A stretch of DNA of 64,000 bases from JAGWBD01 sp965220615 (GTDB taxonomy: Bacteria > Chloroflexota > Anaerolineae > Aggregatilineales > Phototrophicaceae). How positions within the stretch are numbered: position 1 is the stretch's first letter; every line of letters starts with the position of its first letter. The DNA lies in the NCBI GenBank assembly GCA_965220615.1, contig CBDCQL010000002.1, positions 2,418,001 to 2,482,000 on the forward strand, read 5' to 3'. A program made the position numbers and the translations under genes. This document shows, in pieces, positions 41,482-50,855 of this stretch. The notes below the pieces were generated by a model, which was given only the letters and a program-made list of their open reading frames with translations, ran no database searches and was not told the origin of the DNA.

Positions 41482-43743
41482 TCACTCTCCCGCAAACCTC
41501 GCCCGCAGCAGCGCCGCGCCCGATGGCGGACAGAGCCGCACAAGCGCCAGCCCATACTCCTCCAGCCACTGCCAGCCCTGCCCGACCGCCTCCACGTCAT
41601 CCACCTGCGGCAGGGCCGCGTTGTCCACGCTGACGGCCGAAGGCACTCCCGCGCCGGCCAGCAGCGTGTAGTTCGCCTGACCCGGCTGGTCCTCCAGCAG
41701 GGCCTCCAGCGCGCCGCCGTCATCGTAGCTGCTATTGACGATCTGCGCGCCGCTGGTCAGGTGCAGGCAGTCGCCCGCCCCGTTGCGCAGCACTTTCTGC
41801 CCGGCCTCCAGCGGCAGACCGGCGCGCGGGAAGCTGTTCAGGCCGATCAGCTGCGGGTTCAGCCACCAGGTGTATTCCTCTTCGCCGTGGACCGTGCTGA
41901 AGGCGTCCGGGTAGAAGCCGCGCTGCGGGCCGAAGGTGATCTGCTCCTGAATACCATGGCGCGCGATGCCCTCGGCCAGGTGGGCCCAGTCCAGCGGGCC
42001 GTCTCCGGGCCGCAGCGCCGCCAGACGCGCCAGCGCGTCACTGTACCACAGGCCGTTCCAGTGCACGATGACGCCGAACCAGGACTGCACGTCGTGGAAG
42101 GTGACGCCGAAGACCGGCACGGTACCGTAGCGCATGATCGGACGATAGTAGCCATTCCAGAGGAAGGTGAAGGGCAAGCCCGTCGCGGCCCAGCGCTCCG
42201 CCTGGTCGAGATAGCCCTCGTCGCCGCTCAGCTGCCAGGCGGCCACGTTGATGTTGATCAGCCAGGGCGCGGCCAGCACGTCCGGCACGTGCAGATGCAG
42301 CTCCCAGGTCTGGGCGCCCTCGGGACGGCGCTGTCCGTTGCACCAGTCGGCGGCGCGCAGACTGGCGGCCACGGCCTCCGGCTCGCCGCTGGCCAGCGCC
42401 CAGGCCAGCAGCGGAATAACCTTGCCCCCGGTGTAGCCGGTGGCGCTGTCCTGCTCCTCACCCATCAGGGCCAGACGCTCGTCCGTCCTGAACGCGCCGA
42501 CGTCGGCCACGGCGGCCGGCGTCCAGCCCCAGCTGCCGTCGCCCTGCTGCTCGTCCATGAGTTCCTGCGCCGCCGCACGCATGCCGGCCAGCGTCGCGCC
42601 CACGTCGCCCCGCACCAGCGCCGTGTCCAGCAACGAGACGTTGTGCGGCGCGCGCATGGGCTCGGCCTTCGGCAGGGCGCGCTCCACCTGGTCGCGGGCG
42701 CGGGCGCGGCGGACGGGGTCGCCTTCGGCCCAGCGGCTGTAACGCCAGAGCTGGTTGGCCAGCAGGGGTTCGAAGCGCGGGACCCAGTTGTCCTTCAGGG
42801 TATGGTGCCAGGCCTCGTCGCCCTCGTGCCAGGCGACGTCGAGATAGGCGTCGATGCATAGATCGAGATTCTCGCGCCAGTCGGCCTCCGGCGCCGGCAG
42901 CGGCGGCAGACCGTAAGTCTCCAGCCATTCGCGCAGGATGCCGAAGACGCCGCCCGGCGCCACGGCCAGGCGCGCCTCCAACGTCAGGGGGTTGACCGGA
43001 TCGACGCTGACGGGCGAATGGGCCTCGGTCTGGCCGGGCGTCACCCAGCGAGCGTAGGGGCCGGGCACGGAGAGCGCCATCAGATGGTTGTCGGGCCCGC
43101 CTTCGTGGCGGTTGGGCGAGGAGAAGCGCGCCGCCGGGTGGCGCCAGGCGCTGCCCCAGTTCTGGTTGGGGTCCCAGAGCAGGCCGACGCCGCAGCCCTC
43201 GTGGCTGACGGCCATCATGGGGATCGTGATCTGGTAGGGGTGCGGCACGCTGCGATCGGCGAACTTGCTGGCGGCGAAGCGCGTATCCGAGGAGGGCTCA
43301 TCGTCCAGCAGATACTCGAGGCCCGGAAAGAGCGCTTCCTCGCGCGCAGCGCCGAAGCTGCCCTCGCCGGCCAGCAGACGCGGCCCGCTCCAGTAGAGCA
43401 CCTGGCGCGGCGCGGAAGTCTCGAGGCGGCAGGCCACGTTCAACTGCTTCTCCTGCGCCACGCGCGCGATAGTGACCGTTTGCCGCCAGGTCACGCCGTC
43501 CCCGTCGACGAAGCCGCCGGTCAGCTCCAGCGCGTCCGCGCTTTCCTGCCAGCTGTCGGCGGCCAGTTCGACATCGTGGCGCGCGCCGCCTTCATCCTGG
43601 TAGACGAGCCGCGCCAGGGGTTCGCAGCGCGCCATCAAGCGCCATTCGTCGCCGACACCTGCCTCCAGAGTGTAGCCGACGACCACGCCGTCGCGTTCCA
43701 GACAGCTCAGACGGAGTGAAGCGCTCGCAAGCGAAGGGGACAT
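41482..43743 (-). CDS. Putative glycoside hydrolase-like protein of the second sugar operon
   Basis: A 753-residue protein, not assigned to a family. The first 270 residues are beta-rich (ALELTGGFVDGDGVTWRQTVTIARV). From about 300 a helical barrel-like region contains repeated Trp/His segments (WRENLDLCIDAYLDVAWHEGDEAWHHTLKDNW, GSWGWTPAA, NINVAAWQLSGDEGYLDQAERWAATG), in the style of (alpha/alpha)6 glycosidases and lyases. The last 100 residues are beta-like again. AAGGAG lies 8 nt before the ATG at 43743, which follows the permease by 33 nt, so the enzyme probably acts on the imported sugar. No signal peptide. Confidence 0.55.
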   Translation of the reverse strand: MSPSLASASLRLSCLERDGVVVGYTLEAGVGDEWRLMARCEPLARLVYQDEGGARHDVELAADSWQESADALELTGGFVDGDGVTWRQTVTIARVAQEKQLNVACRLETSAPRQVLYWSGPRLLAGEGSFGAAREEALFPGLEYLLDDEPSSDTRFAASKFADRSVPHPYQITIPMMAVSHEGCGVGLLWDPNQNWGSAWRHPAARFSSPNRHEGGPDNHLMALSVPGPYARWVTPGQTEAHSPVSVDPVNPLTLEARLAVAPGGVFGILREWLETYGLPPLPAPEADWRENLDLCIDAYLDVAWHEGDEAWHHTLKDNWVPRFEPLLANQLWRYSRWAEGDPVRRARARDQVERALPKAEPMRAPHNVSLLDTALVRGDVGATLAGMRAAAQELMDEQQGDGSWGWTPAAVADVGAFRTDERLALMGEEQDSATGYTGGKVIPLLAWALASGEPEAVAASLRAADWCNGQRRPEGAQTWELHLHVPDVLAAPWLININVAAWQLSGDEGYLDQAERWAATGLPFTFLWNGYYRPIMRYGTVPVFGVTFHDVQSWFGVIVHWNGLWYSDALARLAALRPGDGPLDWAHLAEGIARHGIQEQITFGPQRGFYPDAFSTVHGEEEYTWWLNPQLIGLNSFPRAGLPLEAGQKVLRNGAGDCLHLTSGAQIVNSSYDDGGALEALLEDQPGQANYTLLAGAGVPSAVSVDNAALPQVDDVEAVGQGWQWLEEYGLALVRLCPPSGAALLRARFAGE

Positions 43744-43776
43744 GCCGGACTCCTTTCCGCCGGGCCGCGGCGCAGC

Positions 43777-44652
43777 TCAGGCCTTGACGGCGCCGCTGGT
43801 GATGCCGCGGATGTAATAACGCATGCCAAACATGAAGAGGATCAGCAGGGGGACGGTGGCGACGGTGTAGGCGGCCATGCGCGGCCCCCAGTCGGTGATG
43901 CCGTATTGCGAGGTGAATTCCGTCAGGCCGACGGAGACCACCTGGATGTCGCTGTTGCTGATGGTCAGCAGCGGCCAGATGAAATCGTTGTAGGAGGCCA
44001 CGAGGTGCATGATGGCCACGGTCACGATGATCGGCCAGGAGAGCGGCACGGCGATTTTGTAGTAAAGCTGGATTTCGCTGGCGCCGTCGATGCGCCCCGA
44101 ATCGAAGAGTTCCTGCGGCAGGGTGGCGAAGAAGGTGCGACAGAGCAGGATGCCGAAGACCTGGCCGCCGGAGGTCCAGGGCAAAATCAGGGCCCAGGGC
44201 GTGTTGATGATGCCCAGCTGGCTGACCAGCACGAAGGCCGGAATCAGCGTCAGCACGCCGGGGATCATCAGCAGGGCGAGGATGCCGAGGTAGATCGTCT
44301 CGCGGAAAGGAAAGCGCAGGCGCGCGAAGACGTAACCGCTCAATGAGGCGAGGAAGACCACCAGCAGCACCGAGACGCCCGCGTAGCTGACCGAGTTGAC
44401 GATGTAGCCCTTCATGGCCTCGTAGCCGGTGGGGTAGTTCTCGAAACGTATCGGGTTGGGCGCGGCCCAGAAGCGCCCGTATATCTGCCCGTTGTCCTTC
44501 AGCGAGAAGAAGAGCATCAGGATAATGGGCACCAGGGTCAGGAAGAGCAGCGCCAGCAGACTGAGCAGGATCAGCCCCTGCTGGAAGTTTTCGCGCCGTT
44601 GCGCCTGGCGCTTCGTGATCTGCCGGTCCTGCTTCATGGTCAGCGTCGACAT
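43777..44652 (-). CDS. Carbohydrate ABC transporter permease (MalG type), second operon
   Basis: A 291-residue permease with six predicted helices. The EAA loop reads LFDSGRIDGASEIQLYYKIAVPLSWPI, and the C-terminal RYYIRGITSGAVKA is MalG-like. A basic cytoplasmic N-terminus (KQDRQITKRQAQRRENF) precedes helix 1. The start codon is 1 nt from the stop of the partner permease, indicating translational coupling. Confidence 0.9.
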   Translation of the reverse strand: MSTLTMKQDRQITKRQAQRRENFQQGLILLSLLALLFLTLVPIILMLFFSLKDNGQIYGRFWAAPNPIRFENYPTGYEAMKGYIVNSVSYAGVSVLLVVFLASLSGYVFARLRFPFRETIYLGILALLMIPGVLTLIPAFVLVSQLGIINTPWALILPWTSGGQVFGILLCRTFFATLPQELFDSGRIDGASEIQLYYKIAVPLSWPIIVTVAIMHLVASYNDFIWPLLTISNSDIQVVSVGLTEFTSQYGITDWGPRMAAYTVATVPLLILFMFGMRYYIRGITSGAVKA

Positions 44653-44653
44653 G

Positions 44654-45505
44654 TCAGGCCTCGTATTCCACCTGCGAACGCACGTAGCGCATGTTCAAAA
44701 TGGTGCCGCCCAGAATGACGATGAAGAGAAAGGTGCCCATGGCCGAGGCCAGTCCGAAATTCGAGAACAGGGTGGCGTTGTAGTAAAGCTCCAGCGCCGG
44801 CGTGTAGGTAGCGTCGCTGGGCCCGCCGCCGGTCGTCAGGAAGATGAGCTGGAACTCCTGCATGCTGGCGATGAAGGTCAGGATCAGCAGCAGACGGAAC
44901 TGCGGCACGAGCATGGGCAGATCGATGCGCGTGAAACGTTTCCACCAGGTGGCGCCGTCGACCTTCGCGGCGTCGAAGAGTTCCTGCGGAATGCCGATCA
45001 GACCGCCGTAGATGATCAGCAGGGCGAAGGCGCTGATCCAGGGGAAGCCGATGGCCACGATGGCCGGCATGGCCGTGGCGCGTTCGCCCAGCCAGGAATG
45101 TACCCAGTGCTCCAGCCCCAGCGAGATCAGCGTCTGGTTCAGCAGGCCGATGGTGGGGTCGTAGATGTTGACCCAGAGCAGAATGCCGACCACGCTGGGC
45201 ACCACCAGCGGCACGATGAAGAGCGTGCGCGCCAGGTACTGCAGCAGGCTGTGGCGGATGTGAAAGATCAGTTCGGCCACCAGCAGCGGCATCGCCAGCT
45301 TGAGGAAGGCGGACAGCGCCAGAATGGCCGCGTTCTTCATCCCGACCCAGAAGTAGTTGCTGTTGAGCATGGCGTCGAACTGCCGCGTGCCCACCCAGAG
45401 CGTCTCGCCGGTCGGGTTCCAGTCCGTGAAGGAATGATAGAGGCCCGAAAAGGCCGGATAATAGTTGAATATCAGCAGCAGCACGACCGTCGGTGTCAGC
45501 AGCAC
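44654..45505 (-). CDS. Carbohydrate ABC transporter permease (MalF type), possibly N-terminally truncated
   Basis: About 283 residues with an EAA loop (ELFDAAKVDGATWWKRFTRIDLPMLVP) and six helices. The sequence is family-like from the first helix (LLTPTVVLLLIFNYYPAFSGLYHSFTDW). Typical subunits have a 15-30-residue basic N-terminal segment starting with ATG. Here the frame continues upstream for about 14 more codons (including GDWRRIAYV) to a TAA without any ATG, and only the GTG at 45505 could start it. This is consistent with loss of the 5' end at a rearrangement junction. The expected binding-protein gene is missing upstream. Confidence 0.8.
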   Translation of the reverse strand: MLLTPTVVLLLIFNYYPAFSGLYHSFTDWNPTGETLWVGTRQFDAMLNSNYFWVGMKNAAILALSAFLKLAMPLLVAELIFHIRHSLLQYLARTLFIVPLVVPSVVGILLWVNIYDPTIGLLNQTLISLGLEHWVHSWLGERATAMPAIVAIGFPWISAFALLIIYGGLIGIPQELFDAAKVDGATWWKRFTRIDLPMLVPQFRLLLILTFIASMQEFQLIFLTTGGGPSDATYTPALELYYNATLFSNFGLASAMGTFLFIVILGGTILNMRYVRSQVEYEA

Positions 45506-46113
45506 GTAGGCGATGCGCCGCCAATCGCCGATGAAGGTGATTGTGCGGCTATGTTACATGCCAGTGATCGTGTTCACTCTCATCAAGACTACGGCGATGG
45601 TGACTGAGGTGACGATGGGCGTAGTGAAGGGGCGAGTTTACTCCGCTACCATGGCGTTGGGTCCTGGAACGTATTTTCACTGCCGACGGTCATCAGCAGT
45701 TTCATTGACGATACCCTCGCATGGGCGGGAGAATGGGCGTGCTGGCCTCATTCAGGCGGAACTCGCGGATGTCAATTAAGAAGCTCTGATGGCAGGTTGG
45801 CGTCTCCAATGTCTTCTGACACTTGAACCAGCATCGTCGACAATATCGCTAGTCGAATCGGGACACCCCCTTGATTCGCATGCTTTTTCACACAGTTACT
45901 CTTCTTAACCAGGTCATTCCAGATATTTTCCAGGAAGGGAATTACGGTGGACTGATAGGGCCACTTACGAGTACCCAACTGTGGCACCCATTGAAGTCTG
46001 AACTCCGACTACAATCAGAGGAGCGGCGGTGGTAGGTAAAACATTGCCGCTCATAGGTACATACTCCTCCAACAGGTCCGCCTCCTCTTCCATCACAGAC
46101 TCGCGTTTCACTT
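45506..46113. other. Rearranged segment with no intact gene
   Basis: No gene is supported here. On the minus strand several short family-neutral fragments succeed each other in different frames, for example a stretch after KRESVMEEEADLLEEYVP and one containing QWVPQLGTRKWPYQSTVIPFLENIW. They look like the continuation of the decayed secreted-protein gene at 46114-47342. The part next to the permease (45506-45770) shows no coding pattern. GC content is lower than in the flanks. Confidence 0.5.
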
Positions 46114-47342
46114 TCAGTCCAGAACCTGGTTGTAGACAGTCTCCTCAGTACACGTCACTGGTGTCTTGGTGGGCGGCGGGCACTGGTTGGGCCCTTCGGA
46201 CCCAATCTGCCAATCCCCACAGGTGTAATCCCGGCAATCATTCGGGTCGTCCTGCCAGCACACCTTGGTGCAAGATCTGCGGTCCCGACGCGTGTTGCAA
46301 ATGTGCGACAGATAGACCTCGCGGGATTCGGTGTAATTCACGGTGATCTCAACTCGAGGTATGGCGGTGGGTGTGAGCGTGCTGGTGGGCGTGGCGGTGG
46401 GCAACGGGGTCGGAGTGGGCGTCGGTGTAGGTGTGGGCGTGTTGCTTGGCGTCGGCGTTGGTGTCGGCGTGTCGGTGGGTGTCGGGGTTGATGTTTCCGT
46501 CGGCGTAGGTGTCGGAGATGGCGTGGGCGACGGCGTGGGCGTGGAAGTGCCAGTCACCGTTATGATGGTATCAGGTGTCATCGTGGCGGTGCCATCGGGG
46601 GTTACCGTGGCCGTGAGAGTCGCCGTCGCCGTGGCAACGTCGGTAGGCGTAATCGTCATTGTTGCTGTGGCCGCTGGATCCCAGGTCAGCACTCTGCCCG
46701 GGGGCCATTGAGCGACCGGTCACTCGTGTGCCGGGCACGGGCGCGCAACTGCCAGACGCGCGCCGGGTCGAAGTCGGGGATGCGCCAGGCCGGCGCGTTG
46801 CTGGCCGCCACGGCCACGGCCGTGAAAGCGCCGGCGTGGCCCTGGCGGTAGGCCAGCACGTAGTCCAGCACGTTGCCGGCGACTGCGTCCCATGCGACGG
46901 CGCCCGCGCTGTCGGTGAAGCGCATGTTGCTGACGCGCGCCAGGCGGCTTTCCGGCGTCGGGCTCACCGTCGGCGTGGGCGTTTGGGTCAGTCGGACACG
47001 CAGGCTGTTGCTCCAGAAGCTGTTGCGGATGACGCCGGTGCTGCCCTGCGCCCGCACCTGCACCAGATAAACCACGTCCGGCTGCAGGCCGCTCAGGACG
47101 AAGCTCGTCTGTGTGGGCGGCAGGTTGGTGCCTTGCCAGGGCTGGCCGGGAAGTCGGTGACGGACGCGATAGCCGCTGACGCCCTCCACCGCCTGCCAGT
47201 GCAGCGTGTTGCCCTCAAGGCGCAATCCGGTGGGCCTCGGCAGGCGCGGCAGGGAGGACTGGGCCAAAGTGTTTTGTATTGACAGTAACACAACCAATAG
47301 CAACAAAGTCAATTGAAGGACTTGTTTCACCGGTCTGTTCAT
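46114..47342 (-). pseudogene. Frameshifted secreted FN3 / Pro-Thr-repeat protein
   Basis: Two overlapping minus-strand frames form one apparent gene. Frame 1 (47342-46686) has a signal peptide (VLQLTLLLLVVLLSIQNTLAQ) and one or two fibronectin type III-like domains with a Thr/Pro spacer. It then runs into a TGA at 46686-46688. Frame 2 (to 46114) supplies a long T-P repeat linker (about residues 40-100 of that frame) and a Cys-rich tail (HICNTRRDRRSC, VCWQDDPNDC, YTCGDW). The switch is at about 46690-46720. Further short fragments continue in other frames to about 45775. Either it is a pseudogene, or the repeat-rich region has assembly errors. Confidence 0.6.
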
Positions 47343-47555
47343 TTGAATTTTGCCGACGATTGTCTTCGAAGGATGGCGACGTCCTGTTACGCCCCACCGA
47401 CGTTGAACTGACCTGAAAACTGGATATCACGCTGCACATTAACCGGACTTTCTGGCCACTGATCACCATTGGCGCAGGCCCGCAGGGACGGACCCGCCGC
47501 GACCGGACATCATGGTAGCGGATAAGCCGGGTCAGGTCAAAGCGACGTTTGGCCC

Positions 47556-48863
47556 TCAGGCGGCAACCTGCAGGCCGGCGAAGAGCACCGTGTCCTCCCC
47601 CAGCAGTTGAAGATTGTCGGCGCGCAGCGCCTGGCCCTGTAGCTCGCGCCAAGGGGGTTCGCCGGTCCACAGGCGCAAGGTCAGCGCATAGTCGCCGTCG
47701 GGCAGTTCTTCGGGCAAGTGCAGCGGCACCGTCTTGCGCACGATCAGGCCGGGGATGAAGGCTTCGCCGTGCGCGAACTGACCGATGCGCACGTCGTCGT
47801 GCTGCGCCACGGACACGCCCAGTTCCGACCGGACGAGAAGGTGCATGGAGAGCCGCAGTTGCGGCAGGTCCAGCGGACGGCGCGCCTGCCAGTAAAGGTC
47901 CACGTCGACCCGCTCGCCGGGCCGCGCGAGCCCTTGGTCGATGCGGTAACCTCGCAGCGCCAGGTCGCCGTCGCGCCATTCCACCAGCACCCGCCCGGCC
48001 TGGAAGCCGAGTTCCAGGGCCGGCAGCAGCCACATCCAGATGGCAAAGGCCAGCAGCGCCAGCGCGCCGGCCAGGGGGACGACCGCGTTTTCCAGTTTGT
48101 CGACGAGACGCCCTCCGCCGGGCTGGCGGCGCGGCGTCAACAGGAGCAGCGCACCGATGACCAGCGTGAACCCGACCAGTTCCGACGTTTCCTCCAGCAT
48201 GCGCCAGAAGGGCAGGTAAAAGTCGAAGGCCTCGCAACTGTCCTGCAAGACCGTCCCCTCACAGCGAACGCCGTTCTCGACGACCTCCTCCAGCGTCGCG
48301 TCAAGCAGGATGCCGCCTGCCCCCAGCAGCGCCAGACCCAGCAGCAACAGGGCGAGCTGGCGTCGCAACGACCCGTCGCGCAGCATCAGGGCCGGCGGCA
48401 CGACCACCAGCGCACCCGCCAGCAGGTAGACCGTCTTCCAACTGTCTTCATCGGCTTCGTGCAGCAGGAAGAATTCATCCGCCGCCAGATACAGCAGTCC
48501 TGCGCCCAGTGCCAGCCAGTAGAGACGCTGTGCGGCCGCCAAACCCGGTGAGGCGGTTGTTGCCTGGCCGGTTTTCAGGGCGAGCGACAGGGATGCAAAC
48601 GCGGCCATGACCGGCAGCGCCGCCGACAGGGCGGAGGCCAGCCGGAATTCCCCGCCCAGATAGAAATGCCAGGAGAGGATGTGGCTGAACTCCGGCAGGA
48701 TGCCGGGCTGCAGCAGGCCGAGCAGGGCGGCGCCGGCCAGCAGCGCCAGCAGCAGACGCCGTATGCCCCGCGCCGGGCGGGCGCGCCACAACAGCACCAG
48801 GCCGGCGACCAGCGTGGCCAGCAGGCCGGCCAGCAGGACGTGCAACTGCAGAAAGTCGTTCAT
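47556..48863 (-). CDS. Uncharacterised protein: N-terminal multi-TM domain plus C-terminal beta-sandwich (paralog B)
   Basis: A 435-residue paralog of the 40106-41437 gene with the same order: about seven helices, the signature AADEFFLLHEADEDSWKTVY, then a membrane helix and a C-terminal module GDLALRGYRIDQGLARPGERVDVDLYWQARRPL, ending LRLWTGEPPWRELQG. The similarity extends over the whole length, so the pair arose by duplication or the block between them was inserted. The ATG at 48863 has no strong ribosome-binding site. The SDR gene stops 44 nt upstream, and the start faces the same direction. Function unknown. Confidence 0.6.
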   Translation of the reverse strand: MNDFLQLHVLLAGLLATLVAGLVLLWRARPARGIRRLLLALLAGAALLGLLQPGILPEFSHILSWHFYLGGEFRLASALSAALPVMAAFASLSLALKTGQATTASPGLAAAQRLYWLALGAGLLYLAADEFFLLHEADEDSWKTVYLLAGALVVVPPALMLRDGSLRRQLALLLLGLALLGAGGILLDATLEEVVENGVRCEGTVLQDSCEAFDFYLPFWRMLEETSELVGFTLVIGALLLLTPRRQPGGGRLVDKLENAVVPLAGALALLAFAIWMWLLPALELGFQAGRVLVEWRDGDLALRGYRIDQGLARPGERVDVDLYWQARRPLDLPQLRLSMHLLVRSELGVSVAQHDDVRIGQFAHGEAFIPGLIVRKTVPLHLPEELPDGDYALTLRLWTGEPPWRELQGQALRADNLQLLGEDTVLFAGLQVAA

Positions 48864-48907
48864 CGACCCCTGGTTACGGGCCCGTCCGGCGGCGGGACGG
48901 CGCCGCT

Positions 48908-49774
48908 TCAGGCATAGGGGTGGACGTGAGGGTCGCGCGCGGTCAGCAGGTCCGTGCAGCGCTGGCCGATCAGGGCCATGTGCGACTGCTGCCAGGGATG
49001 CGTGTAGATGTAGAAGCGTCCTTCACGCAGGGCAGTAAAGGTGTGCGCCGCCACTTCCGCGGGGTCCATGCCGTTTTCAATGGTGATCGAATGCCCGGCC
49101 AGCCACTCGCGGCGTCCGGGAATCTCGATGTCGCGCTCATCCGGCTCATGGGCGATGGCCGCCGGCCGGTTGCGCCGCGCGCCCGTCAGCGCCGTGGCCA
49201 CCGGCCCGGGCAGGAGCACGTGCGCCTGCAGCATTGTGTCCATGCGCGAGAGTTCCTCGTGAAGCGTCTCGCTGAGCGCCACGACGGCGTGCTTGCTGAC
49301 GGTGTAAATGCCCAGGTGACCGGCGATGAGGCCGGCGATCGAGGCCGTGTTGACGACGTGCGCGGGCTCGTCCTGCTCCAGCAGCCGGGGCGCGAAGACG
49401 TGCACGCCGTGGATCACGCCCCAGAGGTTCACGCCCAGCAGCCACTGCCAGTTGGCGAGCGTGCCCGCCAGCACGCTGCCCGCCACCGCCGAGCCCACGC
49501 CGGCGTTGTTGCAGAGCAGGTGCACGCCGCCGAAGCGCGCCCAGGCCCTTTCGGCCAGGGCCTCCACGTCCTCAAGGCGCGAGACGTCCGTGCGCAGCGG
49601 CAATACCTCGGCGCCGCCCGCGCGCAGTTCTGCTGCGGCCCCGTCCAGGGCCTCCTGCTCGACGTCGGCCAGCACCAGGCGCATGCCCTGCTCTGCCGCT
49701 TGCCGCGCCAGCGCCAGGCCGATACCGCTGGCGCCGCCGGTGATGACCGCGACCTTTCCCTCAAATTCCTGCAT
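48908..49774 (-). CDS. SDR family NAD(P)-dependent oxidoreductase
   Basis: A 288-residue classical short-chain dehydrogenase. The cofactor motif TGGASGIG is at residues 12-19, NNAG at about 89-92, and the catalytic Ser and Tyr-x3-Lys in NTASIAGLIAGHLGIYTVSKHA. Asp in LVLADVE after strand 2 suggests NAD(H) preference. Residues after about 190 form the substrate loop (RNRPAAIAHEPDERDIE). Substrate unknown. It probably has its own promoter; the CysQ-like gene follows 50 nt downstream. Confidence 0.88.
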   Translation of the reverse strand: MQEFEGKVAVITGGASGIGLALARQAAEQGMRLVLADVEQEALDGAAAELRAGGAEVLPLRTDVSRLEDVEALAERAWARFGGVHLLCNNAGVGSAVAGSVLAGTLANWQWLLGVNLWGVIHGVHVFAPRLLEQDEPAHVVNTASIAGLIAGHLGIYTVSKHAVVALSETLHEELSRMDTMLQAHVLLPGPVATALTGARRNRPAAIAHEPDERDIEIPGRREWLAGHSITIENGMDPAEVAAHTFTALREGRFYIYTHPWQQSHMALIGQRCTDLLTARDPHVHPYA

Positions 49775-49856
49775 GCGCTACACTCCCCGCCTGTTCATGC
49801 ACCGCCTGGATCAGGTTTTTTGTCCGCACCGCCTGGGCCTGCTGCCGGAACGTCTG

Positions 49857-50828
49857 TCACGGCGTCGGCTGCAACCGCAGGGCATCCACCACGCGGCCAT
49901 GAATGTTGGGGTTGGCGGCGATGACGCCCCTGTTGCGCGCCAGCGTTGACCCCTGGGAGAAATCCAGCGCCGAGCCGTCCAGATCGCTGACGATGCCGCC
50001 GGCGGCCTGTACCAGGGCCGTGCCCGCCGCGTGGTCCCAGATGCGGTGCCCGCCGCCGCGCGGCATGGTCTGACGCAGGTAAAGGTCCGCCTGCCCTGCC
50101 GCCACGCGGCCATATTTCTCCTGGCTGTCGATGCGTTCAATGCGCGCGGCCGCCAGGCCCGCCCTCTCGCAGACCTGCTGCATGCGCGAATGACTGGTGT
50201 GCCCGGGCTCGAAGCTGTCCATTAACAACATGTCGGCCGGGTCGCGGCGCCGGGAGACCTGCAGTTGACAGGCCGCGCCGCCCTGCAACGGCTCCATCAA
50301 CGCCCGGCCGGCCCGGGTATAAAGCAGCCGCCCGGCGCCCGGCCAACCCGGCGCGGCCAGCAGACCGGCGACGACCTGGTGACTTGCGTCCAGCAGGCCC
50401 ACGGCGACCACGTAGTGGCGCAAGGCGATGAAGCCTTTCGTGCCGTCGATCGGGTCGATGACCCAGGTGCGTTCCGCCTCGCGCTGCCGGCCCTGGTCCA
50501 GCCAGACGCAGAGTTGCGCCTCGCTGACTTCCTCGCCCAGCGCAGCGCTGACCTGTCGCCGCACCTCCTCGCGTTCCCCCGTGCCGATGAGCTGCAGGAA
50601 CTCGTCGCCGCCCTCCTCGGCGATGATGGCATCGTCCGGGAACAGGCGGCGGATCGCGCGGCAGAGGATGGCCTGGGCGCCGTAGTCGGCAATGGTGACG
50701 GGTTCGTGACCCTCCTTGCGCCGGACGGCGTCGTCCGGACGGCTGGAGCGAATATGGACGCGCTGCACCCTCTGGCACAGGACAGCCGCCTGTCGCACGG
50801 CTGGCAGAAGTCGCTGAAGATCATCCAT
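49857..50828 (-). CDS. Inositol monophosphatase-family phosphatase, 3'(2'),5'-bisphosphate nucleotidase-like
   Basis: A 323-residue member of the Li+-sensitive phosphatase superfamily. Metal-binding Glu and Asp residues are in IIAEEGGDEF, WVIDPIDGTKGFIALRHY (DPxDGT), and GGGHRIWDHAAGTALVQAAGG (WD). TKGF and GG(H)xxWD are typical of HAL2/CysQ-type 3'(2'),5'-bisphosphate nucleotidases, which remove phosphate from PAP in sulfur metabolism. The ATG at 50828 is preceded by AGGAAG at 4 nt. A TGCTATACT extended -10 (50866-50874) lies inside the 3' end of the upstream MBL gene, so it can be transcribed separately. Confidence 0.85.
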   Translation of the reverse strand: MDDLQRLLPAVRQAAVLCQRVQRVHIRSSRPDDAVRRKEGHEPVTIADYGAQAILCRAIRRLFPDDAIIAEEGGDEFLQLIGTGEREEVRRQVSAALGEEVSEAQLCVWLDQGRQREAERTWVIDPIDGTKGFIALRHYVVAVGLLDASHQVVAGLLAAPGWPGAGRLLYTRAGRALMEPLQGGAACQLQVSRRRDPADMLLMDSFEPGHTSHSRMQQVCERAGLAAARIERIDSQEKYGRVAAGQADLYLRQTMPRGGGHRIWDHAAGTALVQAAGGIVSDLDGSALDFSQGSTLARNRGVIAANPNIHGRVVDALRLQPTP

Positions 50829-50855
50829 GGGGCTTCCTGTCACCGAATGCGGGCG

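Noticed and set aside
46343..46711. Plus-strand Gly-Val repeat protein
   Set aside because: It is the complement of the Thr-Pro repeat codons on the minus strand; no start site or flanking domain.
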